A stretch of DNA of 64,000 nt from JAGOUA01 sp964428975 (GTDB taxonomy: Bacteria > Patescibacteriota > Patescibacteriia > 2-12-FULL-60-25): contig CAYSAI010000001.1 of the NCBI GenBank assembly GCA_964428975.1, forward strand, positions 234,051-298,050, written 5' to 3'. The notes beneath the pieces are model-generated. The model did no database searches. It had not been told where the DNA came from and worked only from the letters and a program-made list of their open reading frames with translations. Numbering within the stretch: the first letter of the stretch is position 1; each line of letters begins with the position of its first letter. Below, piece after piece: positions 34,301 through 42,934 of the stretch. The translations under genes and the position numbers were made by a program.

Positions 34301-34830
34301 AAAAAGCAGGCTTCGATCCAAGTGGAAAAGCCCCGCTTTTCGATGGGCGAACGGGCGAACGCTTCGAAAATGATCCAACGGTCGGCTATATCTACATGTT
34401 GAAGCTGAACCACATGGTGGACGACAAGGTACACCAACGTTCCATCGGACCCTACTCGCTCATTACGCAGCAGCCGCTCGGTGGAAAGGCGCAGTTCGGT
34501 GGGCAGCGCTTCGGAGAGATGGAAGTGTGGGCACTTGAAGCGTACGGCGCCGCACATATGTTGCAAGAAATTCTCACGATTAAATCGGACGACGTTCCTG
34601 GACGTTCGAAAGCGTACGAAGCGATTATTAAAGGCGAACCTATCAAAAAAGTGAACGTGCCGGAATCGTTCAACGTGCTCACACGTGAATTGAAGGGGCT
34701 GGCGCTCGACGTTGAGCTTCTCAAAGATGGAAAACGCATCGAAGAAGCCTCGCCTCGTCCGGAACATCTCAAGAATCGTCCTGCGGCCTCGACTTCTTCT
34801 GAAGAAGAATGGGGACCTGTCGACTTCTAA
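31378..34830 (+). CDS. rpoB: DNA-directed RNA polymerase beta subunit
   Basis: This 1150-residue subunit forms half of the polymerase active cleft. Recognisable stretches are SSQLSQFMDQINPLSELEHKRRLSAMGPGGLTRERAG (the rifampicin-region motif), GRICPITSPEGPNIGLIG, VAFMSWEGYNYDDAI, GDKLAGRHGNKGVISKI and GGKAQFGGQRFGEMEVWALEAYGA. The length is near that of compact bacterial RpoB. rpoC starts 12 bases after its stop. Confidence 0.99.
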   Translation: MPTLQFRRKAPTDPDRRYFTAARDAMALPDLIEVQRASYRWFLETGMRELFHEISPIRDFNNRDLELSFVDYLLDEPKFDEKTSKGKNVNYEAPLRVKLRLFNKRTNLEREQEVYLGDIPVMTERGTFIINGIERVIVSQLVRSAGAFFTAEMLRGRRFYGAKIIPNRGAWLEFETDGNGVIWVKIDRKRKVAATALLRAFGIASDEKLREAFVDIDTHPTMKYIEATLGKDAAQTEDDGFIEIYKRIRPGDLATAENAKSLVQAMFFNFDRYDLAPVGRYKFNQRFGLPTTTEACQKEENRILTKEDVVNILKEIIRLNNTQAAPDDIDHLGNRRVRAVGELVQGRFRIGLARMERIVKDRMSTMDIDALVPAKLINARPVIGAVREFFMSSQLSQFMDQINPLSELEHKRRLSAMGPGGLTRERAGFDVRDVHRSHYGRICPITSPEGPNIGLIGHMASYARINEYGFIETPYRRVKSWVKNDGTDAIGETLRVDVRDGMGKLVEKAGTVVDKKIAEKLTKVFVDKLPVTPIVTEEIVYLNAFVEERGTIAPATTPIDKQGNFLVERMSARRNGEPQVVEAYEIDYVDVSSKEILSIGTSMIPFVEHDDGHRALMGTNMQRQAVPCIKPDAPIVGTGVERRAAIDSGHTIIASDDGVVVSVSGKHVEFQTKEGHLHRYDLVKFQRTNNSTCLNQRPVVNRGQKMYAGEVLIDGTSCQNGEMALGQNLLVAFMSWEGYNYDDAIILSERLVHTDRFTSIHLEHHTIDVRDTKLGPEVITSDIPNVSEEKFRNLDEQGIVRVGAEVRSGDILVGKITPKGETDLSAEEKLLRAIFGEKARDVRDSSLYLEHGERGKVVDVKIFTREAGDKLQPGVLRQIVVSVADLRKIQAGDKLAGRHGNKGVISKIVPVEDMPFLPDGTPIDIILTPLGVVSRMNLGQIFETHLGLAANALGYTVATPVFDGVPEKTIHQELEKAGFDPSGKAPLFDGRTGERFENDPTVGYIYMLKLNHMVDDKVHQRSIGPYSLITQQPLGGKAQFGGQRFGEMEVWALEAYGAAHMLQEILTIKSDDVPGRSKAYEAIIKGEPIKKVNVPESFNVLTRELKGLALDVELLKDGKRIEEASPRPEHLKNRPAASTSSEEEWGPVDF

Positions 34831-34842
34831 CCAACCTACCCT

Positions 34843-37800
34843 ATGGCCTATCATCAAACAGAATACATCAAAACAACCGATTTTGATGCCATCCGCTTAC
34901 GTCTTGCCTCGCCGGAGGTTATTCGTTCGTGGTCGTATGGAGAGGTGACGAAGCCGGAAACGATCAACTATCGCACGCAACGTCCAGAAAAAGGTGGGTT
35001 GTTTGCGGAAGAGATTTTTGGCCCCTCAAAAGATTGGGAGTGCTACTGCGGAAAATACAAAAAAATTCGCTACAAGGGCATCATTTGTGATCGTTGTGGG
35101 GTAGAAGTGACCTACGCGCTCGTGCGACGTGAACGTATGGGGCATATTGAGCTTGCAGCACCCGTCGCGCATATCTGGTTTTTGCGCAGTATTCCTTCAA
35201 AGATTGGGTCCATTCTTGATTTGTCGGTGCAATCGCTCGAAAAAGTGATCTATTTCCAGTCGTTCATTATTACGGATGTGAACGAAGATTTGCGCGTGCA
35301 AACGCTTGAGGCGGTGCGTCTAGAATATAAAACAAAACGCAAGCAGATTGATCATGAATGCGAGCGCGATAATGAACGTATCAACAAAAATGCGGCAGAA
35401 AAAAGCTGGAAACCTGAGCAAACCGCGAAAGAACTCGAAAAAGCACAACAAAACAAAGAGCGTCGCGTGGAAGAGCTTGAAGCGGATTTTGACCAAGCAG
35501 AAAAAGAGCTGAAAGATTTGCGCCCGATGAAAATCATCTCCGAACTTGAATATCATGATCTTTCGTTGAAATTCGGACATTTGTTCGAAGCAAGAATCGG
35601 TTCAGATGCGATCAACGAGCTGCTACGTCGTATCGATCTTCCGCAAACCATCGCGATGCTTCATGCAGAGCTCACGGACGCATCCGAAGCGAAGCGCGAT
35701 CGTCTTATGCGACGACTCAAGCTACTTCGTGCGCTTGATCTCAACAAAATTTCGCCTGATTGGATGGTGTTGAAAGCGCTGCCGATTCTTCCGCCTGACC
35801 TGCGTCCAATGGTGGCGCTCGATGGTGGACGGTTTGCCACGTCTGACCTGAACGACCTCTATCGTCGCGTGATCAATCGCAATAATCGTTTGAAACGTCT
35901 TGCGGAACTCAACGCTCCAGAAGTGATTGTCCGAAATGAAAAGCGCATGTTGCAAGAAGCGGTCGATTCGCTTATCGATAACGGAGCGCGTCATTCGAAA
36001 ACGGTGCTTGCCGCGACAGGAAAGAAGCGTCAACTCAAATCTCTTTCGGACTTTTTGAAGGGTAAACAGGGACGTTTTCGTCAAAACTTGCTTGGAAAGC
36101 GTATCGACTACTCCGGACGCAGCGTGATTGTGGTGGGTCCGCATCTTGAATTGCATCAGTGCGGATTGCCAAAAATGATGGCCCTTGAGCTGTTCAAGCC
36201 GTTTATCATTGCCCAGCTCATCAAGCGTGAGCTCGTACACAACATTCGTTCGGCAAACCGCTACATTGAGGGAGATCATCCAGAGGTGTGGGACATTCTC
36301 GAGGTGATCGCTTCTGAAGCGGTGGTGCTTCTCAACCGTGCGCCAACGCTGCACCGTCTTGGTATCCAAGGCTTCCAGCCAAAACTGATCGAAGGAAAGG
36401 CCATTCAAATTCATCCGCTTGTGTGTTCGGCGTTTAATGCGGACTTCGACGGCGACCAGATGGCCGTACATATTCCGCTCACGGAAGAAGCTCGTTGGGA
36501 GGCAAGAAACCTCATGCTTTCGACGCGCAACCTCTTGAAACCGGCGACGGGTGAACCAGTGGCAAAACCGGACAAAGATATCGCGTGGGGCTGTTTTTAC
36601 ATCACGTCGATGCAAGATCCAGAGAATGGGGTGATTAAAACGTTTGGAACGGCAGATCAGGCGATCTATGCCTATCAATCGGGTAATGTGGATGTACGTG
36701 AAAAAATCAAAACACGTATCAAGAGTGGTGAGCCGATCATCGAAACCACGATTGGTCGCGTGATTCTGAACAGACTGTTTCCGAAAGAGATTGGCTATCG
36801 CAACGAACCGATCGGTACGAAGGAGCTTGCGGCAATCGTGCGCACAACTATTCAGCTTCGTGGGTTTGATCGCACGGCGAAGTTTTTGGACGAGGTGAAG
36901 GTGCTTGGATTCCACTTTGCGACAAAATCAGGGTTTAGCTACGGCCTTGGTGATCTTCCGAACTTCTCGAAAACGGAGCTTATCTCTGAAGGAGAAGAAA
37001 AATCTCAAGACATTGAGACGCAATACAAAGAAGGATTACTCACGAAGAAAGAACGTCATTCGCGTATCGTCGCGCTGTGGTCAGATGTGAAAGAGCGTAT
37101 CCAGCGTCTTTCTGTTGAAGCGTTGCCGAAAAAAGGGTCTGTATATGCGATGATTAATTCCGGCGCGCGTGGCTCGGCGGGACAGCTCGTGCAGGCCGTG
37201 GGTATGTGTGGTCTGAAAGCGAACCCTTCCGGTGATACGATCGAACTGCCGATCAAGTCGTCCTATCGAGATGGTCTCGATGTGCTTGAATACTTTATCT
37301 CGACGCACGGTACGCGTAAGGGACTTACGGACACTGCTCTCAAAACGGCGAATGCGGGGTATCTCACACGCCGTTTGGTGGATGTCGCGCAAGATATTGT
37401 GGTTGGATCGGAAGATTGTGGAGATGAAGAGGGTGCCGTATTTACGCAAAAAGAGTGTGAAGAAGTGGGTGAACCGATGCTCGCACGTATTTTTGGGCGA
37501 TATCTTTTGAAAGATCTGAAAGATCAGGAAACGGGCAAGGTGTTGTTCAAAAAAGGAACGCTTCTTGGCGAAGATGATGTGAAATCGCTCAAGAATGCGA
37601 AATTGGATAATGTCACGATGCGATCGCTCTTGAACTGTAAGATGCGTCGAGGGTTGTGTCAGAAGTGCTATGGCTACGATCTTGCGTTCAATAAACTGGT
37701 GAAACTGGGAACAGCGGTGGGAATTGTGGCTGCTCAGTCGATCGGTGAACCGGGAACGCAGCTGACGATGCGTACGTTTCACATGGGAGGTACGGCAGGA

Positions 37801-38772
37801 TTCGATATCACAATGGGTCTTCCACGCGTGGAAGAGCTGTTCGAAGCGCGCGTGCCGAAGCATAAAGCGCTCGTGGCAGAAGCGGCTGGACCGATCAAAA
37901 TCATGGATGCAGAAAAGCGTATTCTTCAATCCACTACAGGAGAACGTATCGTGGATACGTCCGGATCGAAGATGGTATATATTGCGCACATTGCAAAACA
38001 GGAAAAATGCTTTCCGTTTTTAAAACGAGACAGTGTGAAGGTGGAAGATGGACAGAAAGTGAAAGAAGGACAGACACTTATTGTGTACGCGAATGGTGAG
38101 GAAGCGGTCGCCGCTCACAAGGGAACGATCGCCATCGTGAAAAAAGAAGTCGTGCTCAGCTTTGAAGCGCAAACCATGATGGAACATGAGATTCCAACGG
38201 GATACCGCCTTATCGTAAAAGACGGGCAGGAGGTCCAAGAGGGTGATGCGCTCACCGAAGGGCAGATGGATTTGCACGATCTCTTCCGTCTCAAGGGGCA
38301 ACCAGCTGTTATGCGATATGTATTGAAAGAAGTGCTCGCCGTGTATTTGACGCAGGGGCAGAAGCTTTCGAGTAAACATATCGAGCTCATGATTCGGCAG
38401 ATGTTCTCGCGTATGTATGTGCGCGAAGCAGGAGATTCGGACTTTCTTCCTGGGCAAGTGATCGCGAAAACGCGCGTGGATGAAGAAATGGCGCGTATCG
38501 AGCGGAATGGGACAGGTACACCGCCCGTGGTGCAGCAGTTGTTTCTCGGTATCACGAAAGTGGCGCTTTCGACGGAGAGTTTTTTGTCGGCGGCCTCGTT
38601 CATGGAAACGGCGCGTGTGCTTATCGATGCCTCGCTCACGGGACGTCTCGATAAACTTGAGGGTTTGAAAGAAAACGTGATTATCGGACGGCTCTCACCA
38701 ACAGGAACAGGCTTTACAGGAAACCAGTTTCAAGAGCTTGCCGACGAACACGAAAAAGCGAAGAAATCGTAG
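34843..38772 (+). CDS. rpoC: DNA-directed RNA polymerase beta' subunit
   Basis: This 1309-residue subunit carries the catalytic metal loop in CSAFNADFDGDQMAVHIPL. The N-terminal zinc ribbon is CYCGKYKKIRYKGIICDRCGVEV, and the second zinc site includes CKMRRGLCQKCYG. The trigger-loop region is IGEPGTQLTMRTFHMGGTAG. A coiled, charged insertion at about residues 170-230 is notable. Start MAYHQTEYIKTTDFDAIRLRLASPE; no Shine-Dalgarno sequence is visible. Confidence 0.99.
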   Translation: MAYHQTEYIKTTDFDAIRLRLASPEVIRSWSYGEVTKPETINYRTQRPEKGGLFAEEIFGPSKDWECYCGKYKKIRYKGIICDRCGVEVTYALVRRERMGHIELAAPVAHIWFLRSIPSKIGSILDLSVQSLEKVIYFQSFIITDVNEDLRVQTLEAVRLEYKTKRKQIDHECERDNERINKNAAEKSWKPEQTAKELEKAQQNKERRVEELEADFDQAEKELKDLRPMKIISELEYHDLSLKFGHLFEARIGSDAINELLRRIDLPQTIAMLHAELTDASEAKRDRLMRRLKLLRALDLNKISPDWMVLKALPILPPDLRPMVALDGGRFATSDLNDLYRRVINRNNRLKRLAELNAPEVIVRNEKRMLQEAVDSLIDNGARHSKTVLAATGKKRQLKSLSDFLKGKQGRFRQNLLGKRIDYSGRSVIVVGPHLELHQCGLPKMMALELFKPFIIAQLIKRELVHNIRSANRYIEGDHPEVWDILEVIASEAVVLLNRAPTLHRLGIQGFQPKLIEGKAIQIHPLVCSAFNADFDGDQMAVHIPLTEEARWEARNLMLSTRNLLKPATGEPVAKPDKDIAWGCFYITSMQDPENGVIKTFGTADQAIYAYQSGNVDVREKIKTRIKSGEPIIETTIGRVILNRLFPKEIGYRNEPIGTKELAAIVRTTIQLRGFDRTAKFLDEVKVLGFHFATKSGFSYGLGDLPNFSKTELISEGEEKSQDIETQYKEGLLTKKERHSRIVALWSDVKERIQRLSVEALPKKGSVYAMINSGARGSAGQLVQAVGMCGLKANPSGDTIELPIKSSYRDGLDVLEYFISTHGTRKGLTDTALKTANAGYLTRRLVDVAQDIVVGSEDCGDEEGAVFTQKECEEVGEPMLARIFGRYLLKDLKDQETGKVLFKKGTLLGEDDVKSLKNAKLDNVTMRSLLNCKMRRGLCQKCYGYDLAFNKLVKLGTAVGIVAAQSIGEPGTQLTMRTFHMGGTAGFDITMGLPRVEELFEARVPKHKALVAEAAGPIKIMDAEKRILQSTTGERIVDTSGSKMVYIAHIAKQEKCFPFLKRDSVKVEDGQKVKEGQTLIVYANGEEAVAAHKGTIAIVKKEVVLSFEAQTMMEHEIPTGYRLIVKDGQEVQEGDALTEGQMDLHDLFRLKGQPAVMRYVLKEVLAVYLTQGQKLSSKHIELMIRQMFSRMYVREAGDSDFLPGQVIAKTRVDEEMARIERNGTGTPPVVQQLFLGITKVALSTESFLSAASFMETARVLIDASLTGRLDKLEGLKENVIIGRLSPTGTGFTGNQFQELADEHEKAKKS

Positions 38773-38813
38773 AACCTGTCGCGTAGAACCTGTTCAAGAT
38801 TTCGTACAGAAAA

Positions 38814-38842
38814 GAGTGGCCTTGTGGTCACTCTTTTTTTCT
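38814..38842 (+). terminator. Intrinsic terminator of rpoBC
   Basis: GAGTGGCC and GGTCACTC pair across a short loop and are followed by TTTTTTT. It lies about 40 bases after the rpoC stop. Confidence 0.85.
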
Positions 38843-38885
38843 CAAAATTAGGTCATTCGTCGAATCTATGCTAAGGAGGATAGCT

Positions 38886-39101
38886 ATGCATGCCTTCCTT
38901 TGGAGAACGCTCCTCGTTCTATCGATCGGACTTCTGTCCGGTGCGCTTGGGTTTCTCATCGGGTTGATCATCGCTTCGAGTTGGAGCCGTACGTTCGGCG
39001 TCGTAGCGATGTTCTTTCTTTGTGTCATATATTCAAATTTGCTGGCAAAAATCTATCTCATAATCAAATTACGCCTGATCAGGTGCCAGAAAATCGTATG
39101 A
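38886..39101 (+). CDS. Small two-span membrane protein, unknown
   Basis: A 71-residue protein starts MHAFLWRTLLVLSIGLL behind AAGGAGG. It has two hydrophobic segments (LLVLSIGLLSGALGFLIGLIIA and VVAMFFLCVIYSNLLAKIYLI) and a basic C-terminus. Its stop overlaps the glycosyltransferase start (ATGA), so the two are co-translated and probably work together in the membrane. Confidence 0.75.
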   Translation: MHAFLWRTLLVLSIGLLSGALGFLIGLIIASSWSRTFGVVAMFFLCVIYSNLLAKIYLIIKLRLIRCQKIV

Positions 39102-40459
39102 CGCGTTCTTCTATCATGCGTTTGATACGCGTCACTTTGATGTATTGCTGTCTGTATGTAGTGAGTTTTGGCGTTATTGCGTCAGTTTTGTATCCGCCTC
39201 GAGCCATCCGTGGCATCCCTTGGTTGGAGCGTGTGATCATTATCATGTCGTTTATCTATTTAGCGAGATACTTTGTCTACACGATGATCAGTCCTTGGTA
39301 TGATGTAAAATGGGAAATCTGGAGAGCGAAGAATCAGAAGCGTATACAAGAATACCGACCAAAAGTTTCTGTCATTATTCCTGAGTGGAACGAAGAGATT
39401 GGCCTCGTCTCGACCGTGAAAAGTGTTCTCAGAGGCTCGTACGAGAATCTTGAGATTATTGTGATCAACGATGGTTCAACCGATCATTCAGACAAAATCA
39501 TGCAAGCATTTATCGCACATCGCGAATCATATCCGCATGAGACAAGTAAAACGATCCAGTATTTCTTTCAAGAGAATGGCGGGAAGGGAAGTGCACTCAA
39601 TAAAGGGATTGAACTCGCGACTGGGGAGATTATTCTCACGATTGATGCGGACTGCATCGTTGAGAAAGATGCTGTTAAGCATTTTGTCGCGCACTTTATT
39701 GATCCGAATGTCATGGCGGCGGTTGGGAATGTAAAAATCGCCCATGCCTCCTCCTTTCTCGTTACGTTGCAATATTTGGAGTTCCTCTTCTCGTTTTATT
39801 TTAAACGAGCAGATTCTGTCCTAGGATCCATCTACATTATCGGAGGTGCAGCGGGAGCCTTCCGCAAGGAAGTGTTTGAAAAGATTGGGTATTATAGTGA
39901 GGGAAATATTACGGAAGATATTGAGCTGACGATTCGCATTCAAAAAGCTGGCTTAAAAATCGTGTATGCGGCAGATGCGATCGTGTATACAGAGGGTGCG
40001 AGCGATGTTCGAGGCTTGTTGAAGCAACGACTACGTTGGAAGCGTGGAAGAATCGACGCGTTCGTCGAGAATCGGTCGCTGTTCTTCAGCAGGAAGCGGA
40101 AGCATAATAAGTTTCTTACGTGGCTCGTTCTGCCGTTTGCTGTTTTGGGAGATGCGGAACTGCTCTTCGAGATTCCATTCATTCTCTTTCTCTACGTTAC
40201 GGCACTCATCACGCACGATTATTCGCCTTTTATCGCCGCTTTACTGATCGTGACCCTTGTCTTTTACTTACAGGGCTTCACGTTGGATAGCAAATTCAAT
40301 CAGAAAAATGTCTATCTTTTGGCCCCGATTGGTTGGCTGATGTTCTATTCAATTACCCTGATTGAGCTGATCGCGTTACTCCGCTCATTGTGGAGTATTA
40401 GTAGAAATCGACAAATACAATGGCAGTCTTGGAAACGCACGGGGATCAAGAATGCGTAG
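39098..40459 (+). CDS. Membrane-bound family 2 glycosyltransferase (processive polysaccharide synthase type)
   Basis: This 453-residue protein has membrane segments at residues 8-60 and again after residue 350, flanking a GT-A domain. The domain has VSVIIPEWNEEIGLVSTVKSV, IVINDGSTDHSD, GGKGSALNKGIELATGEIILTIDADCIV (the DxD), NITEDIELTIRIQKAG (the ED) and QRLRWKRGRIDAF (QxxRW). These mark a processive beta-glycan synthase like hyaluronan, cellulose or poly-GlcNAc synthases. The product is probably a surface polysaccharide; the sugar cannot be told from sequence. Confidence 0.9.
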   Translation: MTRSSIMRLIRVTLMYCCLYVVSFGVIASVLYPPRAIRGIPWLERVIIIMSFIYLARYFVYTMISPWYDVKWEIWRAKNQKRIQEYRPKVSVIIPEWNEEIGLVSTVKSVLRGSYENLEIIVINDGSTDHSDKIMQAFIAHRESYPHETSKTIQYFFQENGGKGSALNKGIELATGEIILTIDADCIVEKDAVKHFVAHFIDPNVMAAVGNVKIAHASSFLVTLQYLEFLFSFYFKRADSVLGSIYIIGGAAGAFRKEVFEKIGYYSEGNITEDIELTIRIQKAGLKIVYAADAIVYTEGASDVRGLLKQRLRWKRGRIDAFVENRSLFFSRKRKHNKFLTWLVLPFAVLGDAELLFEIPFILFLYVTALITHDYSPFIAALLIVTLVFYLQGFTLDSKFNQKNVYLLAPIGWLMFYSITLIELIALLRSLWSISRNRQIQWQSWKRTGIKNA

Positions 40460-40494
40460 TCTCTTGTTCGCTGTGTGCTTCATGAAAAAGGTGT

Positions 40495-42366
40495 ATGATG
40501 ATACTCATGCTCAAGCATCCGCTCCATGTCAAATACCCACATCTCCAGCGCTCTCCCGAGGTTGAACGCGCGGTACGTGTCCACGAACATCAAACCAAGG
40601 CACGCCTACCGAATGATCCGCACGATCGTATCGAGGCATACATGACGCGTCTTGAGCGCCTCTTTCTCCATCCTGATCGTACGCAGCGCAAACGGTATCT
40701 CGAAATGGTACGTTCTCGCGTCTATGACGAGCTTCTTCTGAAACGAGAGAACTTTCCTGAATCGTATTTCAAGCTCCAGCAACGCATAGCTCGAGAACGT
40801 GGACAGGCTATTGAAGAGATCCCTCCGCACATTCGTCAGCAGATGATGAACGTGGTCATTCGCGATCAGCAGGTTTCTCTCGATGCATGGATGGACTACC
40901 TCATCTCAAACGACGCCGGCTATCCTCCTTGGTTCAAGTATTTTGTCTGGAACAACATCATCAAACTTTCTCAATTCGACAAGGAGCGAGGAGAGTTCAA
41001 GCGACGCACGCATTCCACCGTGGCTCCGTTTCCCGAAATCCATCGAGAGGCCTTGGCCAAGATCGCCGATCTGTATCAGCGAGCGAAGACAAATCATCCG
41101 CATCTTCAGGAGGTTGCGGTACGGGAAGCTGTTTCCAAGCACTTCCCATCACTGTATGCCGAACTCATGCAAGAATCTCTTGCTGCCGCACATGAGCGCG
41201 GAGAAGAGATTCGTGGAGAATGGGTACGGTATGAGCAGGGAAATGGAGATGATGCTCTCGTGCTCTTTCATTCTCTCGACGGAAAAGGTACGGGCTGGTG
41301 TACCGCTGGCCAATCTACGGCCGAAATGCAGATTGAGAGTGGTGACTTCTATGTCTACTACACGCTTGACCAGCATGAGGAAGCGACGCAGCCACGAATC
41401 GCGATTCGTATGGAGTATCACCAACTTGCCGAGATACGCGGAATTCTCCCAAACCAAGAGCTAGAACCTCAATTGCAAGATGTTCTGGATGAGAAACTAC
41501 AAGACTTTGGTCAAGAAGCCGACGTCTATCGAAAAAAAATCAAAGACATGAAGCGCCTCACGCTTCTTGAGCGGAAACAGGCACAAGGTGAAGCGTTCAC
41601 ACAGGAGGAGACGAGATTTCTTTATGAAATTGAGGCGCCTATCGAAGGATTTGGATATGGAAAGGATCCGCGCCTTGCCGAGCTGTTAGGGAAGAGATCT
41701 CCTTTAGAAGATGTGCCGATCTTGTTTGGATGCACCTTGGAAGAAATCGCTTGGACAAAGGAAGACGTGTGTGAGCAGACGAGGATATATATCGGTCAGA
41801 CGTTTCCCGATATGTTTCACGAACTGGCATCATGCGAACGCGTCTTCCTTGAAGACCCTCATGATAGGAAGGTATTTCCGAATAACGAAATTCATCGACA
41901 TCAGGTCAAGATTGGTGGAATAACGAAACAACAGCTCATAGATGAATTAGCATATAAATTAGCATATACTGGTAGTGCCGATGCAATAAATGTTGTGGAA
42001 TCAAGCGAATTTTTTATAGAAACACATGCTAGGGTGGTGGAACTCGTACGACTTTCGACAGATACGCTTCCTTCTTCTAGGAAGTATCAGTATTATTCGT
42101 ATGAGGACGTGTATAGGCAGGCGATGAAGCTTGGTCTCGAGCTTTGTCCGGCAGAAGTAGGTCCGCAGATGTATTTGCAGCACGATGACGTACACTTAGA
42201 ACAAAAAGCGTGCCTTGTTGGTATGAAGCCTATTGCGTCAGGTATCTTTTTCTTGGAAGAATCTTTTGAAAAGGACATATATCTCGGAATGCAGCACGTG
42301 CCGGCGTTAGATATGCCTTGCGATGCTCCGTATGTGCTGTTTTGCCTCCCTTCTCGTCAGGCATAG
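40495..42366 (+). CDS. Large protein with a PcfJ-like WCTA motif, unknown function
   Basis: A 623-residue hydrophilic protein. Near residues 262-310 it reads LDGKGTGWCTAGQSTAEMQIESGDFYVYYTLDQ and then PRIAIRME, which resembles the core of PcfJ-like proteins of conjugative elements and a hypothetical family I associate with CPR genomes. The rest is helical and charged, with no membrane segment. A TATGAT-like -10 directly precedes the ATG, so the message may be leaderless. Function unknown. Confidence 0.7.
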   Translation: MMILMLKHPLHVKYPHLQRSPEVERAVRVHEHQTKARLPNDPHDRIEAYMTRLERLFLHPDRTQRKRYLEMVRSRVYDELLLKRENFPESYFKLQQRIARERGQAIEEIPPHIRQQMMNVVIRDQQVSLDAWMDYLISNDAGYPPWFKYFVWNNIIKLSQFDKERGEFKRRTHSTVAPFPEIHREALAKIADLYQRAKTNHPHLQEVAVREAVSKHFPSLYAELMQESLAAAHERGEEIRGEWVRYEQGNGDDALVLFHSLDGKGTGWCTAGQSTAEMQIESGDFYVYYTLDQHEEATQPRIAIRMEYHQLAEIRGILPNQELEPQLQDVLDEKLQDFGQEADVYRKKIKDMKRLTLLERKQAQGEAFTQEETRFLYEIEAPIEGFGYGKDPRLAELLGKRSPLEDVPILFGCTLEEIAWTKEDVCEQTRIYIGQTFPDMFHELASCERVFLEDPHDRKVFPNNEIHRHQVKIGGITKQQLIDELAYKLAYTGSADAINVVESSEFFIETHARVVELVRLSTDTLPSSRKYQYYSYEDVYRQAMKLGLELCPAEVGPQMYLQHDDVHLEQKACLVGMKPIASGIFFLEESFEKDIYLGMQHVPALDMPCDAPYVLFCLPSRQA

Positions 42367-42374
42367 CTTTGTGT

Positions 42375-42860
42375 ATGCGCCTCCTTGGTATTGATCCTGG
42401 GTTTGATCGTGTGGGTTTTGGTGTCGTGGATGAAGCGAAGGGGAAACTTACGTGGGTGTATCACGGCTGTTTACAAACGGATAAACGAGCTGAATTCGTG
42501 TCGCGCCTCCAGCAAGTACGAGACGCCGTCGCGAAAACGCTCACGCATTTTCATCCAGATGTTGTGGTGGTAGAAAAGCTTTTTTTTCAAACGAACGTAA
42601 AAACAGCCATGCAGGTAAGCATGGCACGAGGAGTTATTTTGCTTGCGATTACGGATGCGCACGTTCGTTGTATTGAACTCACACCGAATCAGATCAAACA
42701 AGGACTTGCAGGATGGGGTGGGGCAGAGAAAAAAGCCGTTCAAATGATGGTACAAAAAACATTGCATCTTGAGGAAATTCCGAAGCCGGATGATGCGGCA
42801 GACGCGCTTGCGATGGCGATTGTGGGAGTGTATGCGGCGAAGCATCCTGCGATGAAATAA
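42375..42860 (+). CDS. ruvC: Crossover junction endodeoxyribonuclease RuvC
   Basis: This 161-residue Holliday-junction resolvase starts MRLLGIDPGFDRVGFGV with catalytic Asp7. VVVVEKLFFQTNVKTAM carries the second acidic residue, and KPDDAADALAMAI the terminal acidic pair. ruvA lies 13 kb away; ruvB is not in the window. The GC-rich island begins directly after its stop codon. Confidence 0.96.
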   Translation: MRLLGIDPGFDRVGFGVVDEAKGKLTWVYHGCLQTDKRAEFVSRLQQVRDAVAKTLTHFHPDVVVVEKLFFQTNVKTAMQVSMARGVILLAITDAHVRCIELTPNQIKQGLAGWGGAEKKAVQMMVQKTLHLEEIPKPDDAADALAMAIVGVYAAKHPAMK

Positions 42861-42863
42861 GAA

Positions 42864-42934
42864 GACCCGGCCGATCAACGTCTATCTCAGGATGAGATGA
42901 CGGATCAGGCCGGGTCCCCAACACGTGTGTTGGG
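42864..42934 (-). repeat. Double-hairpin element after the 670-residue gene
   Basis: A compound hairpin spans 42864-42916. Its outer stem is GACCCGGCCGATC paired with GATC-GGCCGGGTC (one bulged A), there is an internal loop, and the inner stem is ATCTCA/TGAGAT with loop GGA. A simple hairpin CCCAACAC/GTGTTGGG with a two-base loop spans 42917-42934 and touches the stop codon at 42935. There is no U-run. It also sits just after the ruvC stop on the other strand. Confidence 0.75.
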
